A stretch of 64,000 nucleotides of DNA from Prunus persica (GCF_000346465.2 NC_034014.1:30327777-30391776), one strand, 5' to 3'. Numbered from the stretch's first letter, positions 25,101 through 37,712 are shown. Translations and numbers: made by a program. The notes: generated by a model from the letters alone, not told the origin.

Positions 25101-27205
25101 TTCTCAGAAAGCGGAAAAAGAAAAAAGCAATTCCTATTTAATATTGTTGCTGGCCTATGCTGCATTGTTCTTCTATTGTTTTGAATCTTATTCACATCTG
25201 TGCATTTTATCTTCTTGCAATGACAGGCATAGTTTGAGGGAGGTTCTGGATGCTCCAAATGTTATGAATATGATTAAAGATACTCAAGCAGCACAAGAGG
25301 TACAATACCCAATTTGGTTAATTTTGCAACTTCTTCACTTTTCATTGCCAAAATAAAAAAGTAAAAGAAAGAAACTTATTTCCCGCTTTGTTTCGAAGAA
25401 GAACTGTACAGGTCCATCCATCCTACATGTCTACATCAAATAATAATGAAAAGAAAATGAGAACTTATGCATCTTGTCTGTCTGTTGGTGGTTCAACAAC
25501 ACTGATATGATTGCATGTGGTGATCACTATTGGTATACAGTTACATGATGTACTGTGCCCTTCTTTTTCAGGTCCGAGTTCTCCAAGATTTCTTCGGCAT
25601 GCTTTCAAATGTCAGGTTCTAAAACTGAAATGTCGATTTTGTGGCTTTATTTTTAAGGTTATAATTGGATGCTAACTGACGATCCTTTGGAACAATGATT
25701 GGAGGTTTAATCTTGATAAGCATGTGCACAAAGTCAATAATTAGGTGAAGACTGAAAAAAAACGTGGGATTTACCTCTTTATGTGCACTGAAATTTGATT
25801 GATTCCATGATATCTTGTGACTGGCAGACATCACTTAAAACAAGGTCTTTGCTAAGGGATTCATGTATAGGTAGGTAGATACAGAAAAAGATTTGAACAT
25901 GTTAACATGGTCATAATTAAGAAGACTAAGATTAGAATGGAGAGTAACAGCCACAAATGAGCAACAAGGAAACTTCAATTCAGTGGTCGCACCCTCCAAC
26001 CCAAAAGTCAATTTATGTGTGTCTGATAGTTTGTGTAATGGATAAATCTCTGTAGTTTTTACTTGTCGGAAGTATTCATTATATTATTTATTGTAGTTGT
26101 GTTATCTTTTCGTTTTCCAACATTGTCAAGCATTTAACACAGTGATTGAATTGTTCTTGTTATTCTGCAGGATCCAGATCGTGCATGCTATGGACCAAAG
26201 CATGTTGAAGTTGCTCATGAACGAATGGCTATCCAAACCCTTTTGATAACAGATGAACTCTTCAGGTTAGTTTCTGGGTTTTCTGTCCAGCTAATTGAGA
26301 AGTAGTGCCACATTATGTTATTTTTGATAATAAAGTTCTATATTACATAGATGTTCAAAGCATGTTTTCTGAAATCAACACAGTTATTTACATTGCATTT
26401 CCTTCAATTCTTTTGTGTTTTATTTTACTTTTCGGGGGAGGGAAAAAGTTTTGTACTTGGTACAAAAACTGCTGCATAAATCTATTATTAGCTTTAGATT
26501 CAAAAGACGCTAATTTGCTTGATGGCTTGGCGGATGTTGTTTTTGCTTGGAAAGGGCGTGGTCTGGGAGATTTGTTACTCCTTAACCTGAAACCTAACAT
26601 GCCGAGGTTTACTGGCACATTCATACTCGCTAGCAGTTCTAGTTGATTAGGTACTTGTGCACTCTCTAAATAAGTTACTCATGCACCGATCACTGTTAAA
26701 GCTTTGTGGTTATGTTCACACTCATGCACATACATCTTGTCGTAATTCCATTAATGAGTAAATTTAAGATGCCCTGGTGCCTGCCCCTCTTGTTTCCTTT
26801 ACCATACTGATTCTTTACTAATAATGAAATGGTCCAACATGGTCTTTCCGTTACAGGAAAATGTGGAGAAATGTATGTAAGTTTAAGGGGGTGTAACTTT
26901 AACATTTTCTTGATGGACAGGAATGCGGATGTAGTAGCAAGGCAAAAGTATGCCAATTTGGTGAAATCAGTGAAGGATTCAGGGGGCACTGTTCATATTT
27001 TTTCTTCTTTGCATGTTTCAGGAGAACGTGAGTACTTTACATTGTTCATACAAATGCTGCTTTAAGTATCTGACCCTCTTTTTAGACATACTTTACTGAA
27101 CTAACTTTCTAATTATCTTATCAATGAACAGAACTGGCACAAATAACTGGGATCGCTGCAATCCTTCGTTTCCCTCTACCAGACCTAGACGACATAGAGA
27201 TGTAA
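22132..27205 (+). CDS. PELO: Pelota (Dom34) ribosome-rescue factor
   Basis: Sixteen exons: 22132..22182, 22330..22412, 22625..22703, 22823..22897, 22980..23036, 23173..23218, 23626..23701, 24082..24157, 24274..24306, 24395..24463, 24587..24693, 25227..25299, 25572..25610, 26171..26265, 26921..27027, 27132..27205. They yield 379 residues, the expected length. Pelota, with Hbs1, splits stalled ribosomes in no-go and non-stop mRNA decay in the cytosol. It is an eRF1 paralog lacking GGQ. Domain 1 starts [17 protein letters not shown]; domain 2 includes [12 protein letters not shown] and [11 protein letters not shown]; domain 3 includes [13 protein letters not shown] and [24 protein letters not shown] (split over two exons). 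Exon 5 ends AAG|GCATGC, so intron 5 (23037..23172) appears to be GC-AG; no in-frame GT donor restores the family sequence LRKDVWDS. Plant pelota alleles are known to alter geminivirus susceptibility in tomato. Confidence 0.96.
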
Positions 27206-27633
27206 TGGAACAAGTGATCTGTTGGAAATTATCAGTCGTGTGTTGTAGATCATAGTTAGGTATAAGTTATGTACTATTTTGGCCAATGCTTTGTACACCT
27301 ACACAAATAACAATTGTAACATCTAGGGGAAAGCTGCAAAGGTGGAGATGCTTGAAGCCTTGAGGATGAGTTTTGTTGGCGTTGGGTAGTTTGATTGGCT
27401 TAGCAATTAGTTTGCTTGCATACAACGGAGTCTTTTAATTTGTTTGACCGATGACTCCTTGTTAAAGTGTTACAAATATTCTTTATATCGTATTGAGTAA
27501 AGTATATATTTACTTTAATTTGAGTGCCCCCATTGTTTGTTTTAATATGAGAGAAACTTCTTCCTTTTACAAATCTTGTTTTCCATTTATAATAAAAAAT
27601 GATGAGGAGATTGAAAATTTTATATACTGAACC

Positions 27634-27671
27634 AGCTAAATCTCCTCTCCTAAAGCAGAGGAGGTTTAGCT
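27634..27671. repeat. Short inverted repeat (15-bp arms, 8-nt loop)
   Basis: AGCTAAATCTCCTCT at 27634 pairs with AGAGGAGGTTTAGCT at 27657, one mismatch (a possible G:T pair in RNA). It lies about 430 bp after the Pelota stop, so it could be in a 3' end or be a decayed MITE. Confidence 0.6.
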
Positions 27672-27829
27672 ATATTTAGCTACAAGTATGTGCGGTAAAA
27701 ATTAAAAAGGGCCAAAACCCCGAATGGAGATGCACCATTTTTGCAAGTTTTTATAAATTGAGGGCTATTTTAAGAGAGAGGTGTTGTGGGATCAGGTATT
27801 CCAAAGAATGAGGAACCAAACTGAATTAG

Positions 27830-27993
27830 CAAGAGAAACAAGGAGTTCTGTGTCTCTCCTGGTTTCGTTTCTTGGGTGGATGTTAAGGGTTAATCAAAGT
27901 ATAATCCATACTTTGAAAGATCCAAGCTTGAGGAAAGTGGTAATTAACTTTCTTAGATTGTTCAATGAGTCTTGGCTAAGAAAGTTAATTACC
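27830..27993. repeat. Three consecutive inverted repeats upstream of the sugar transporter
   Basis: First, imperfect arms CAAGAGAAACAAGGAG (27830) and CTCCTGGTTTCGTTTCTTG (27856). Second, perfect arms TCAAAGTAT (27894) and ATACTTTGA (27908) with a 5-nt loop. Third, perfect 18-bp arms GGTAATTAACTTTCTTAG (27939) and its complement at 27976-27993, 19-nt loop. An RNA covering the region would fold into three hairpins. Confidence 0.75.
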
Positions 27994-28134
27994 TATCTTT
28001 GATTGTTGTGGGGGCTGCTTATGCTTATGAGTATTTACCCTCACATTCACGGCAAAAGTTCGGTTTATTGCCCACCATTTTGTTAAAAGAAAGAAAAGGA
28101 AAATAAATAAATAAAAAAGATTGTTGAAAGAAAG

Positions 28135-29860
28135 ATGCCAAGAGGGGTGGTTGTGGTTGTACGAGGGGTGAGGCAAAATGACGGTAACATCACCAACTTT
28201 GTGTTGGCGAATTGTATGATTGCTTCCTTGGGTGGCCTCATCTTTGGTTATGACTCAGGTTGAGCTCAAGCTCTTATCAACCATGTAATTTCTTTTTTCT
28301 TTTTTCTTTCTTCTTCTTTTTTCCCCCCCTCAAACTGGGAGGAGCAAGTTCTTCTCAACGTTTAACAAAAAAAATTCCTGGGTTTTTGTATACTACCAAG
28401 ATGTTGAATATAATGGTAACCAAAACTTGTGAAATGGTAATTGTATTGCAGGAGGGGTGCTTTCAAGGGAACTGTTCCTGAAGAAGTTTCTTCCGTCTGC
28501 ATTACTGAAACACGACGATGAAAGGGATCATGAAAACATGTACTGCAAATCAGAAGATCGCCAGCCAATGGTAATGTTTACCTCCTCTCTTTACCTTGCA
28601 GCATTGGTAGCCTCCTTGGTTGCTTCTACAATAACCAGGGCCTGTGGTCGAAACATGTCCATGCGCATTGCCAGTTTTATGTACTTGATCGGAGCCATCC
28701 TAACCGCTGCTGCATTGAACATACCCACGCTGATCTTAGGCCGTATATTGATCGGTACAGGCATTGGTTTTGCCATTCAGTCTAGCCTAATCTATTTGTC
28801 AGAAATGGCACCGGCATATATCAGAGGAGCTCTCAACTTCGGGTTCCAAATGAATGTGACGATTGGGATATTGCTGGGAAATTTTGTCAACTATGGCACT
28901 GGCCAAATAAAGGGTGGATGGGGATGGAGACTCTCTTTAACTCTAGCAGTTATCCCAGCAGTCATGCTTGTTGTTGGGTCACTCTTCCTACCAGACACTC
29001 CCAATTCTATGCTTGACAGAGGCCAACCAGCTGACAAGGTAAAGAAGATGTTACAGAATATTCGGGGCACGAAAAATGTGGAGGAGGAGTTCCAAGGCCT
29101 TGTTTATGCATCCGAGGCTGCAAAAAAAGTAGATTCTCCATGGAAACAGCTCCTGCTGCATCCCAGATATAGGCCTCACCTTGTCATGTGCGTCCTGGTT
29201 CCAGTTTTCCAGCAACTCACTGGCATTAATGCCATCACATTCTATGCACCAGTCCTCTACAAGGCTTTAGGCTTCGGCCGCCAGGCTTCGCTTGTGTCGT
29301 CAGCTGTAACCGGCGTTGTCAATGTGGTTGCTACTTGTGTTTCTGTGGCGGGGGTGGACACTTTTGGGAGGAGGCCTCTGTTCCTACAAGGCGGTGTTCA
29401 AATGTTTGTATGTCAGGTGGCGGTGGCAACCATGGTAGCAATAAAGTTCGGAGTGTCTGGCCAAGGGAACTTGACGCAAAGCGAGGCTGATTTTCTGCTG
29501 ATCTTAATTTGCTTCTATGTAGCAGCATTTGCATGGTCTTGGGGGCCATTGGGATGGTTAATACCAAGTGAGATGTGTCCATTGGAGGTGAGATCAGCAG
29601 GGCAAGCCCTGAATGTGTCTATAAACATGTTGTGCACATTTGGGATTGCTCAGTCTTCCCTCGCTATGTTTTGCCACCTCAAGTTTGGGCTCTTCTTTCT
29701 TTTCGCCGGATTTGTGGCGCTCATGACCATCTTCATATACTACTTCCTGCCTGAGACCAAGAACGTTCGGATCGAAGACATGGACAGTGTGTTCAGGGAA
29801 CACTGGTTCTGGGGGAGGTATATCCCAGATGAGGTTCATGAACTTGACATGCGTTATTGA
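28135..29860 (+). CDS. Sugar transport protein (STP-type monosaccharide/H+ symporter, MFS)
   Basis: Exons 28135..28258 and 28452..29860 join in phase 1 (G|GA) to 510 residues, the usual STP length. The protein should have 12 TM helices and import hexoses with protons across the plasma membrane. Visible signatures: ASLGGLIFGYDSGG in TM1, a lid-loop cysteine (MYCKSEDRQ), GRILIGTGIGFA in TM4, YIRGALNFGFQM, LFLPDTPNSMLDRG at the end of TM6, VFQQLTGINAITFYAPVL in TM7, DTFGRRPLF, WGPLGWLIPSEM in TM10, RSAGQALNVS, and LPETKNVRIEDM after TM12. The cysteine in MFCHLKFG matches the partner of the STP lid disulfide. SEMCPLEVRSAGQA differs from the commoner SEIFPLEIRSAGQS, so it may be a lineage-specific STP. 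Only one intron is present, whereas many STPs have two or three. Subtype not assigned. Confidence 0.92.
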
Positions 29861-30406
29861 GAATGTCCAATCTCCATCATCCATCACCATGATTGAGATT
29901 GATCAAAATATGCAGGCCAGGCCTAACCAAGGGGCTATCAGCTCATCACACATGTTAATTAACTTGACAAAGTTTTAGGTTGCACTTTTTTTTTTTAAGT
30001 GTACATCCGTTTACTTGATGATGAGTCTAAATTTGATCATCAAACTGTCCTTCCATCTTACAAATCAAGAAAACTAAGAAAATGGGGATGAAGGAAGAAT
30101 TTGGAGGTTTCAACTTTCTAGACTTCTCATCTCATACCATGAAACACCAAAACAAAAAACAGAAGATAGATATCTAATGAAAACAAACAAAAGTATTTCT
30201 TATCATTGTTTTCAATTTTGATCGTACCACGTGGCAGCTTCACACTGGTCAGCCAATTGACCATTTGTGTGACCGCTGCCACTTTTATTTATTTATTTAG
30301 AGAACCAGCCCAGGCTTAAGTCTTGGGCCAAATCTTCTCTCAACATAAAGGAAAAGCCTAAAGCCCTGAAGCACCTCCTCCTCCTCGTTCCGCATCATCC
30401 CCAGTA
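29861..30406. other. Sugar-transporter 3' flank and OXA2-like promoter
   Basis: A 546-bp interval between co-oriented genes. Close to the next start there are site II-like motifs AGCCCA (30307) and TGGGCC (30324). No other feature was recognised. Confidence 0.45.
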
Positions 30407-33400
30407 ATGGCAACCTCCAAACTCTCGTCCCACATCCGTCGTCTTCGCCCATCCGCCTTCAACTTCCTCCCCGCTCTCTCTCACGCCCGTCAATTCCATT
30501 ACCTCACAAACCCTAACCCCAACCCTAACTCTAACCTTCTCTCACCTCACCCCCCGTGGAACTCCTACGCGTTTCCTCAAACTCTCACTTTCTCTCACTC
30601 TCGATTTCTCTCCAGTAGCTCTTCAGATGACTCGGATTTCGTTCAACTCGGCGTCTCCGGCGCCGACTCAGCGGCTCAGTCGGAGCTTTTGAATTTAGGT
30701 GGTTGCGCTGGTGAAGAGTATCTGCTTCCCGTTCGAGCGCTAATTTCGGTGCTTGATGGGTTTCATGATCTCACTCGTTTGCCATGGTGGGTGTTGATTG
30801 ATTTATGCTTTATTTTGAAACTGCGGCCGAAATGTGGAATTTTTAGTATATATATATATATATATATATATATTTAAGTGTTTGGATTTGTATGCTCTTT
30901 TTTATATTTTGTAATTCATTTTCTGTGATTTTAAATTATTAACAGGTGGATAGTTATTGCGTCCTCTACTTTGGCTATGAGACTTTCATTGCTCCCCTTA
31001 CTCATCGTGCAACTGCAAAAATTGAAAATAATTGGAGAGTTACTTCCCAAATGTGAGTTTTAGACTTCCAATTCAATTCGCTTGTTTGATTGCTATACTT
31101 TGTTATTCCCTCCAGGCCGATTTCACTTTTACCCGTACGAACTGTTCTTGCATTGCTTTTATCCGCCCACAGTGTGTGCATTAGCATTTAGTTAAACCTG
31201 AGCGTTCTGTATTTTGTTTGGCACAAAAATAATATAACTACTAACTAGCAACTGTTAATTTTACTTTTGTATTTTCACTTTACGAATAGATTTTGAAGCA
31301 ATTATTTGTACTTTATTGTTGTTCTTTTTCCTACATTAAGTCCTTTCTTTCTTTAATTTTTTTTTTCCTTTTAATGTAGCCATATCTTTATTTGTTTATT
31401 TTTATATTTATTAAATTTTGTTTGACTCATATGAATTTCTCATAGTGCCTCCTCCACTGCCACCACCCTTCTCAGGAAAGAGTTATATTGATCAGATTTC
31501 TCTATTTCGGAAGGAAAGAAGTGCAATCGGATGTCCCTCATTGTTATGGTTCCTTGCATCCTTCTCTGCCCAGGTAATTTTCTGATATGATGTTTGGGTT
31601 TAAGGGAAAGAGAGAACCTTTCTATTGCTGGATGATTGATGTGACCCTTTATTTTTTTTATTTTTTTCATTAGGCAGCCCTGATTGTAATCTTGTTTTAA
31701 ATACATAGGATGGGTCAATAATAATTGATTAGAAATCCTTTAAATCTGTCATGTATATCTTGCACATATCTTCAATTTATTTTGATGACTATAATGTTTA
31801 CTTGTATTTTGGACTCCTCATACATGTGAAATAAATGAGCTATAAGACGATAAAGGACACAGTTGAGTGATGAATTTTCAAGGTTGGCGAGAGTTAACAA
31901 CCTTGATGACTAATATAGTCAGTTTGAAGGCTTTGGTGAAACTACGAGTGCTAAGAGTTTCTCAAGAAAAGTGTGGGTTATGGTTGTGACAAAAAGATGT
32001 CTTGGTCTTTTCACTAAAACAAAGAATATTGTGTTTTTGCTAAATATATGTATTGTTAGGTAATTTTTTCTTCTTCAATAATTAACAATGTTTCCCTGTC
32101 TTATAATTCATCTGCAGGTTCCATGCTTTCTTCTGTGGTTGAATAGCATTCGGAGAATGTCACTGGGTAATCATCCTGGGTTTGATTGCGTAAGAACATA
32201 TACAGTTTTCTTTTGGTCAGTTTTATGTGATGCTTATCTATTTTATGGTATGTGGAAACTGAAATGTATAATGCTTCAGAGAATTGACCATAGTGCAGTT
32301 CTAAATCTTTGGTAGCATTTATGCAACTTTTCTTTTAGCCTTAAAAGCAGACGAATATGGAATTCTTTTATTTCATTTCAGGGTGGCACTTTGTGGTTCA
32401 ACAATTTGGCTGAATTGCCTCATGGTGTTTGTGGTGCCATCTTTCCTTTCCTGATTGCTGGTTTGCACTATGCAAATGTTCAGGTACTTAATCATGTCTT
32501 GGTCTCTATTGATTTCAGATTCAAGTCATTTATCTTTTTATCTATTTTACCTTGTATCAACCTTCTGTGGAGTTATATTATATGGTCAAATGTGTGAGAA
32601 GAATTTTCAAACTGTAGAGATGATGATCCCATTGCCCCATGTGTGGGTGCTTTAATGTGATATGTTTATTGTACTGTGGTTTGCAGAACTCAAAGGCAAT
32701 CTGATAAGTGAAATTAAAAATTTAAAGATCGTTGAAAATCAATCTAATTTGAGGCTGGATCAATTTTGAGTTTTCTTCTTGTTACAATATAGCACATAAG
32801 AGGAGTTCGTAGTGTTTAAGGAATGGGACAAATCTGCTATGGGGTCAACGTTAAAAACTTGGTTTGGTTAATTTAGTTATGTGGGTCTTTTGCAGTGTTC
32901 TTGTAACTAGTTAGATACCTTTTTTTGTTTTGTATGTTAATTTTAAGTGTAGCTGATGTTTATCTTTTCTACTCATCAGATTTCTTTTAAGACATCTTCA
33001 CTCGTGAAAGGCAATGACCTATTGAGCAATCTAGCAAAAGTGAGTAGATATATTATTCATACCAGTGAGAATGCTTTCTTACTAAATTCCCTCCCCTTCT
33101 TGTTAGTTATGATTGTAGTAATATTTTTAACCAGTTGAGGGTTTATTTATTTTCACATAATTGATTAGGGTTCTCTATCTTATTGCAGTACTACAAGTTT
33201 TATTTGGATATTATGACGTTGCCTATTATTGTAATTGGCTTCTGTATTCCTCAGGTAATTTTACTTTTATCTTTACAAGTTTGTGAAATTAGGCTGTGGT
33301 ATATTGGATCACATGATTGTTCTCTATGGCCTAGGAAATTTCGACATATACATCTACATTATTTTGCAGGGAAGCCTAGTTTATTGGGTTACAAATAGCT

Positions 33401-35220
33401 CATTAAGTGTCATTCAGGTGAGTAAACTACACTTACTTTTTAACTTCCCTTCTAAAGAGAGGATAAATCTGTTACTGTGCCATCTAGATTTCTTTTTGTG
33501 TCTTAACACTTGCAATATATTTTTATGTTTTTAAGAGGTGGGGTTTCTTTTTGTGTCTTTATACATTGTAACTAAGTATCATAAAACTAGTTTTTTCTTC
33601 TAATCTCCCTATATTTTCAGCAATTGGTTCTCAAAGACCCTGCTGTGCGTGCAAAGTTGGGGTTGCCAGACAAGGATGCTCCTACAGACACTGCAATATC
33701 AGAGAAGCCTGGTACTCCTGAAATATCACCCTTGGCTTCACCTACAAGATGGAAGAAAATAACTTTACAGAACCTGTCCCCTACAGAGCTGCTTAATGTG
33801 AGTGTTCATGAACTGGAACCTTGTGCATTGTGTTTATACCAGTTGTCATTCTAGGTTTTCTTACAACATCCTGCCTGGGATTCTTGGGACAGCTTTCGGT
33901 CCAAGTCTTGTCAGAAGGCGATAAAGAAAAAGCACTTCCTTTGCTGAAGTAATTTTCTCTGTTTGAATTGCAGTACATATTTTATCATATCAATTGTTTT
34001 TTATGCACTAAATAAATATATATATTTTTTGTTTTAAAACAGACTTGCCCTTGAGAAGGATCCTGAATATGCAAGAGCATTGATTGTAATGGGTCAGACT
34101 CTATTGCAGAAAAGTTTGGACGCAGAGGCTACTGAGTACTTTCAGCGTGCCATCACCAAGGTCGGAATACATGTTTACTTTATATGGTTTTTACCTTTCT
34201 GTTTTCATATCAGCAAGTATGATTGGGTTTATATATTGGGCGTGACGTTTGCCTAAGCACTGCACTTTGTGATTATAAGGTTTCAGAATAATAGTCTGCC
34301 TTCCTCACAAAAAGTCAAGGGATATGATACTTCAGTGGCATACTATGTGACTATGCTACTGTTATGACATTTTTTCGATTTGCAACCACTGTTTCTAGAT
34401 TGGAATCTTTTGCTTATTCATTCATTAATCACTCTTAATTTCTCATCAGCTCTACAGTGCTGGCCAGCCGACAGAAGTGGAGGACATTGATCTTCTAATT
34501 CTTGCATCTCAGTGGGCCGGTGTTGCCTACATAAGGCAGGTGAGGCTCAGTATGCTTTACTGATGGCATTTCTGCATACAAATGTGTCTAGAAGAAAACT
34601 TTTGAGACTGCTATGCTTCATTTATGGTTTGAATATATTTTCTTTAAGGAAATGCCGACACAGATGGTTAGCATCGCCAAATCTTTACTCATCTTCCATT
34701 CTTCTATGTTTAGGTTTTTAGACTGTTACTTATGACTGAGCCATGGTGTGCCTTGGAACTGTACTTGGTTTCAGCAGGTCAAAAGCCATAATTTTAATTT
34801 GCTTTTCACCCGTGTTTGAGCAGGGAAAAAGTGCAGAAGGGATTGTACACCTTGAAAGAGTTGCACAATTGGAAGAGCCAGATGAACCAAGCAGCAAAAC
34901 CCATTATTTTGAAGGGTTATTATTGCTTTCAAGGTAATTTCTCATAGTTATTTTTTTTAATGTTGCAATGAGTTGATCAGAGTAGTATTTGTGAAGAAAT
35001 CTTCTACATATGTATTTAAATTTTAAAGCACTTGTGTGGCTGGGCTTGGCTTTTCAGCGCTTTATCCAATGTGGGTCGCAAGGCTGAAGCTTTAAAGTAT
35101 CTGCGCTTGGCTGCTGCTTATAACCCTGATTACAACGAATACTTGGAGCAATATGAAAATGAAAACGAGGATGAGAGTTTTGTCGGTGATCTCATTGGCA
35201 GTAGGCGAAGGGATTATTGA
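30407..35220 (+). CDS. OXA2/ALBINO3-like membrane insertase with C-terminal TPRs
   Basis: Fourteen exons: 30407..30786, 30946..31052, 31446..31573, 32118..32189, 32382..32483, 32980..33039, 33189..33254, 33370..33417, 33621..33797, 33893..33948, 34043..34160, 34450..34539, 34824..34933, 35058..35220; 558 residues. The YidC/Oxa1/Alb3 family inserts proteins into the inner mitochondrial or thylakoid membrane. The N-terminal ~100 residues are Arg/Ser-rich without acidic residues, an organelle presequence. The insertase core runs about 125-330: PWWIVIASSTLAMRLSLLPL, LWFNNLAELP, FPFLIAGLHYANVQ, YLDIMTLPIIVIGFCIPQ and YWVTNSSLSVIQQ. The last 140 residues form TPR-like helices (EKALPLLKLALEKDPEYARALIVMG, EATEYFQRAI, AEALKYLRLAAAYNPDY). 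TPR-bearing OXA2 proteins in Arabidopsis are mitochondrial and act in COX2 insertion, so mitochondria are favoured over chloroplast despite the 'ALBINO3-like' name. Confidence 0.92.
30847..30873. repeat. (TA)n microsatellite in OXA2-like intron 1
   Basis: A perfect TA run of about 27 bp, shortly after the first exon's donor. Confidence 0.9.
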
Positions 35221-36639
35221 TTCTGCATAATTCACTACAAGATTCATTTATATTGGTTTGCTTTTCACTCAAAGTGTATATTGGTGTGCTCATTTTTGTT
35301 ATAGATACTAATCATTGATTTGTATTTTTCAGTGTCCAGGATCAAAATAACTGACACAAATTAGGAAAAATAATTTTTGAAGGAGTTGTCAGGGAGAACA
35401 TTGGATCCATATATAATCTTCTGTACTGAGTGTTTGCCCCTAATTAATCTTCAAAAGTGTATATAAATTTAGTGGATTCTGATACAAGACAAGCAGCTTG
35501 GCGCCAGAAGTAAGCTTAAACTTTGGTTAATGACATCGAACTTCTTAGTTCTTTTGCAGCCGATGGCCATCTTAGTAGTCAGTTTCCACCAACCAGAAAT
35601 TGAATGAGTTGGCTCTTGTCTCTTGCCTTTTCGTCTCTCTACTCTCAACCTCTAGTCTTTTATCCAAATCGCTCGCCATAGATGCCCACAGGCATAGCCT
35701 GTGTTTTTCTTTTGTTGGACTTGGAGCCCATGGCCTATGTTGTGGAGATTATTCTTCATAATGGAAGATTAATATACCCCATGGTAGTTAATCTTACTTA
35801 ACCAAACATTTGTCTTCATTCATCCCTACATATATGTAAAGCAAAACGATAAGATAAGGGCTTTAATTCTTGAGAGCACAAGAGTTGTAATTCTTAATTT
35901 TTCCAAGGAAATGATAATCCCATAAAAATTAGCTAGCTGTTCATGCTTTAATTATAATTTACAAGCATGATTTTATTTATTTATAAAAATTAATTGTAAG
36001 TAATATGTACGCGCGACACGTTTTGAATCTTCTCCTTCCATGCGAAGTCTCTGTAAAACGGTAAAAGAGGCGAAATGATAATAGAAATAGAGGAAAAGAA
36101 GCTGGCTGATCCTAATCGATTGCTGCTGGAGATCATTCAGGATTTAGCATCCTTTATTTTAATATTATATTAGGATCCCCTGCAAGGCTCCAACCTCCCC
36201 ACGTGCCCTCCATTTGTCCTCTTGTTTATTTGACAACTCAAAACCGAGTTATATTAATTTTCTTTCTTTTATTTGGAACCGTGTACTAATTTGAAATATA
36301 AAGATAGAAAAACACACCAAGGTGTTTCAGTCTCTTCCTTTTCTGGTCAACACTCAACAGAGTGCTTCAGAACCACAACTCCACCACGTCCGAAAGTCTC
36401 TGCAGCATCTCACGCGTTCGAGGCAAAGTTCTAGGACAAGCTGCTTCTGATGTGACTCTCAATCTTCTTAATGAACAAAAACATTTCTGCTTCTAAAACA
36501 TTCTTTTCTTTCCAAGTTACAACACCACCACCACCGGATCAGCAGGAAAAGCACACGAAAACTCAGGAAATCTTGTAAAAGTAACGCATCAAACATTGCA
36601 CACAACACAGCACAACCCAACATCCTCTCCACCAATATT

Positions 36640-36686
<47 letters not shown>

Positions 36687-37126
36687 CTGGCTCACAACTT
36701 GTAGAGCACAGGTTGACTGAAAAAGCACCCACCACAACACAAAGATCCAAAGATTCCAATCAATCTTCCGAACAATGGACATCTCTCAACTCTCAAGCTC
36801 AACCAGTCCAAACTCTAATTGATTTTTGTGAGTACCCTTTCCCCATGATTTTGGCAAATTGGCAAAAGACAAAATCCTCAATTTTCACAACACCAATTTC
36901 GTCCACAAATTAATATAAAACGTCACATGTCCAAAATCCTGACTCGCCCACCTACCCTATAAAACACTCTCTGTCCAAGATTTCGGTTTTTCTTCCTTGT
37001 TCCTACCCAAAACCTACAATCTATTTTCTCTTGATTTCATCAAAATTAAAGAAAGTAATTTTTTTGTTTTTGTTTCTGTTTTTCACTCAAAGAGACAGAA
37101 AAAATCTAGCACAAGAAGAAAGAAGA
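35221..37126. other. OXA2-like 3' flank and promoter/leader of the next gene
   Basis: A 1.9-kb interval without recognised coding exons. It includes the (CT)21 run at 36641 and a pyrimidine-rich leader directly before ATG 37127. Short ORFs overlapping the CT run are low-complexity artefacts. Confidence 0.5.
36641..36682. repeat. (CT)21 microsatellite upstream of three-TM protein gene
   Basis: A perfect 42-bp CT run about 445 bp before the ATG on the coding strand, probably in the promoter or a 5' UTR exon. Confidence 0.95.
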
Positions 37127-37712
37127 ATGTCATGCCCATCATCAAACAGCATCAGGTACAATGGGAGCCACTGCACATGCGCAGTTGGGTATTTGCTAAA
37201 TCAGACCACCGACACCTGCGTCCTCTTTACAGCGGATTCCACCATATCCACCGACTCCGGCATCAGCACCAACGTCCTCAGCTTCTTCCCGGAGACCATC
37301 TTCTCCTTTGACTCCATTAAGAAGTTCACGCAATCCCAAGCCGTCTTCTTGGAAGCCACGCTTGTGTTTCTGCTGTCTTGGCTTTTCTTTTGCTTCTTTC
37401 TAAGGTTTATGAAGCTTGGCAACGATGGCAGGAGCATTTGGTTCAGGCTTAGATGGTGGATTAGCAGATTGGATGTTTGCTTTTCCACTAGGCATTGGCT
37501 GGTTAGTTTGTTTGTCAATTTTATTTCCTGCCCACTTAGTTGTTAGATTGTATGTGCTACTGGATTTCGTGAATTATTTCTTAGCTTATTTGCATTACTT
37601 TTCATCGTCATTTATATTGCTGTCATTGAATCTTAATCCAATTATGTGAACCATCCTCAAGTGGCCACCTGTCAATAATTTATTCTATGGGGTGGTTCTT
37701 GTGGGTTTGGGG

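Larger units (their letters stand above)
27206..28134. other. Pelota 3' flank and sugar-transporter upstream region with inverted repeats
   Basis: Contains the Pelota 3' UTR, a small hairpin at 27634-27671 and a cluster of three inverted repeats at 27830-27993 that ends 141 bp before the transporter ATG. No coding exon was recognised. Confidence 0.5.

Noticed and set aside
33793..33892. Alternative acceptor CTAG at 33851-33854 for OXA2-like exon 10.
   Set aside because: It gives a different frame lacking the family sequence LSVQ.LSEGDKEKALPLL; the acceptor at 33891-33892 restores it.
35495..35515. TTGGCGCCAGAAG, resembling a primer-binding site of a Ty3-type LTR retrotransposon.
   Set aside because: No LTR pair, polypurine tract or gag-pol reading frame nearby; the match is too short.
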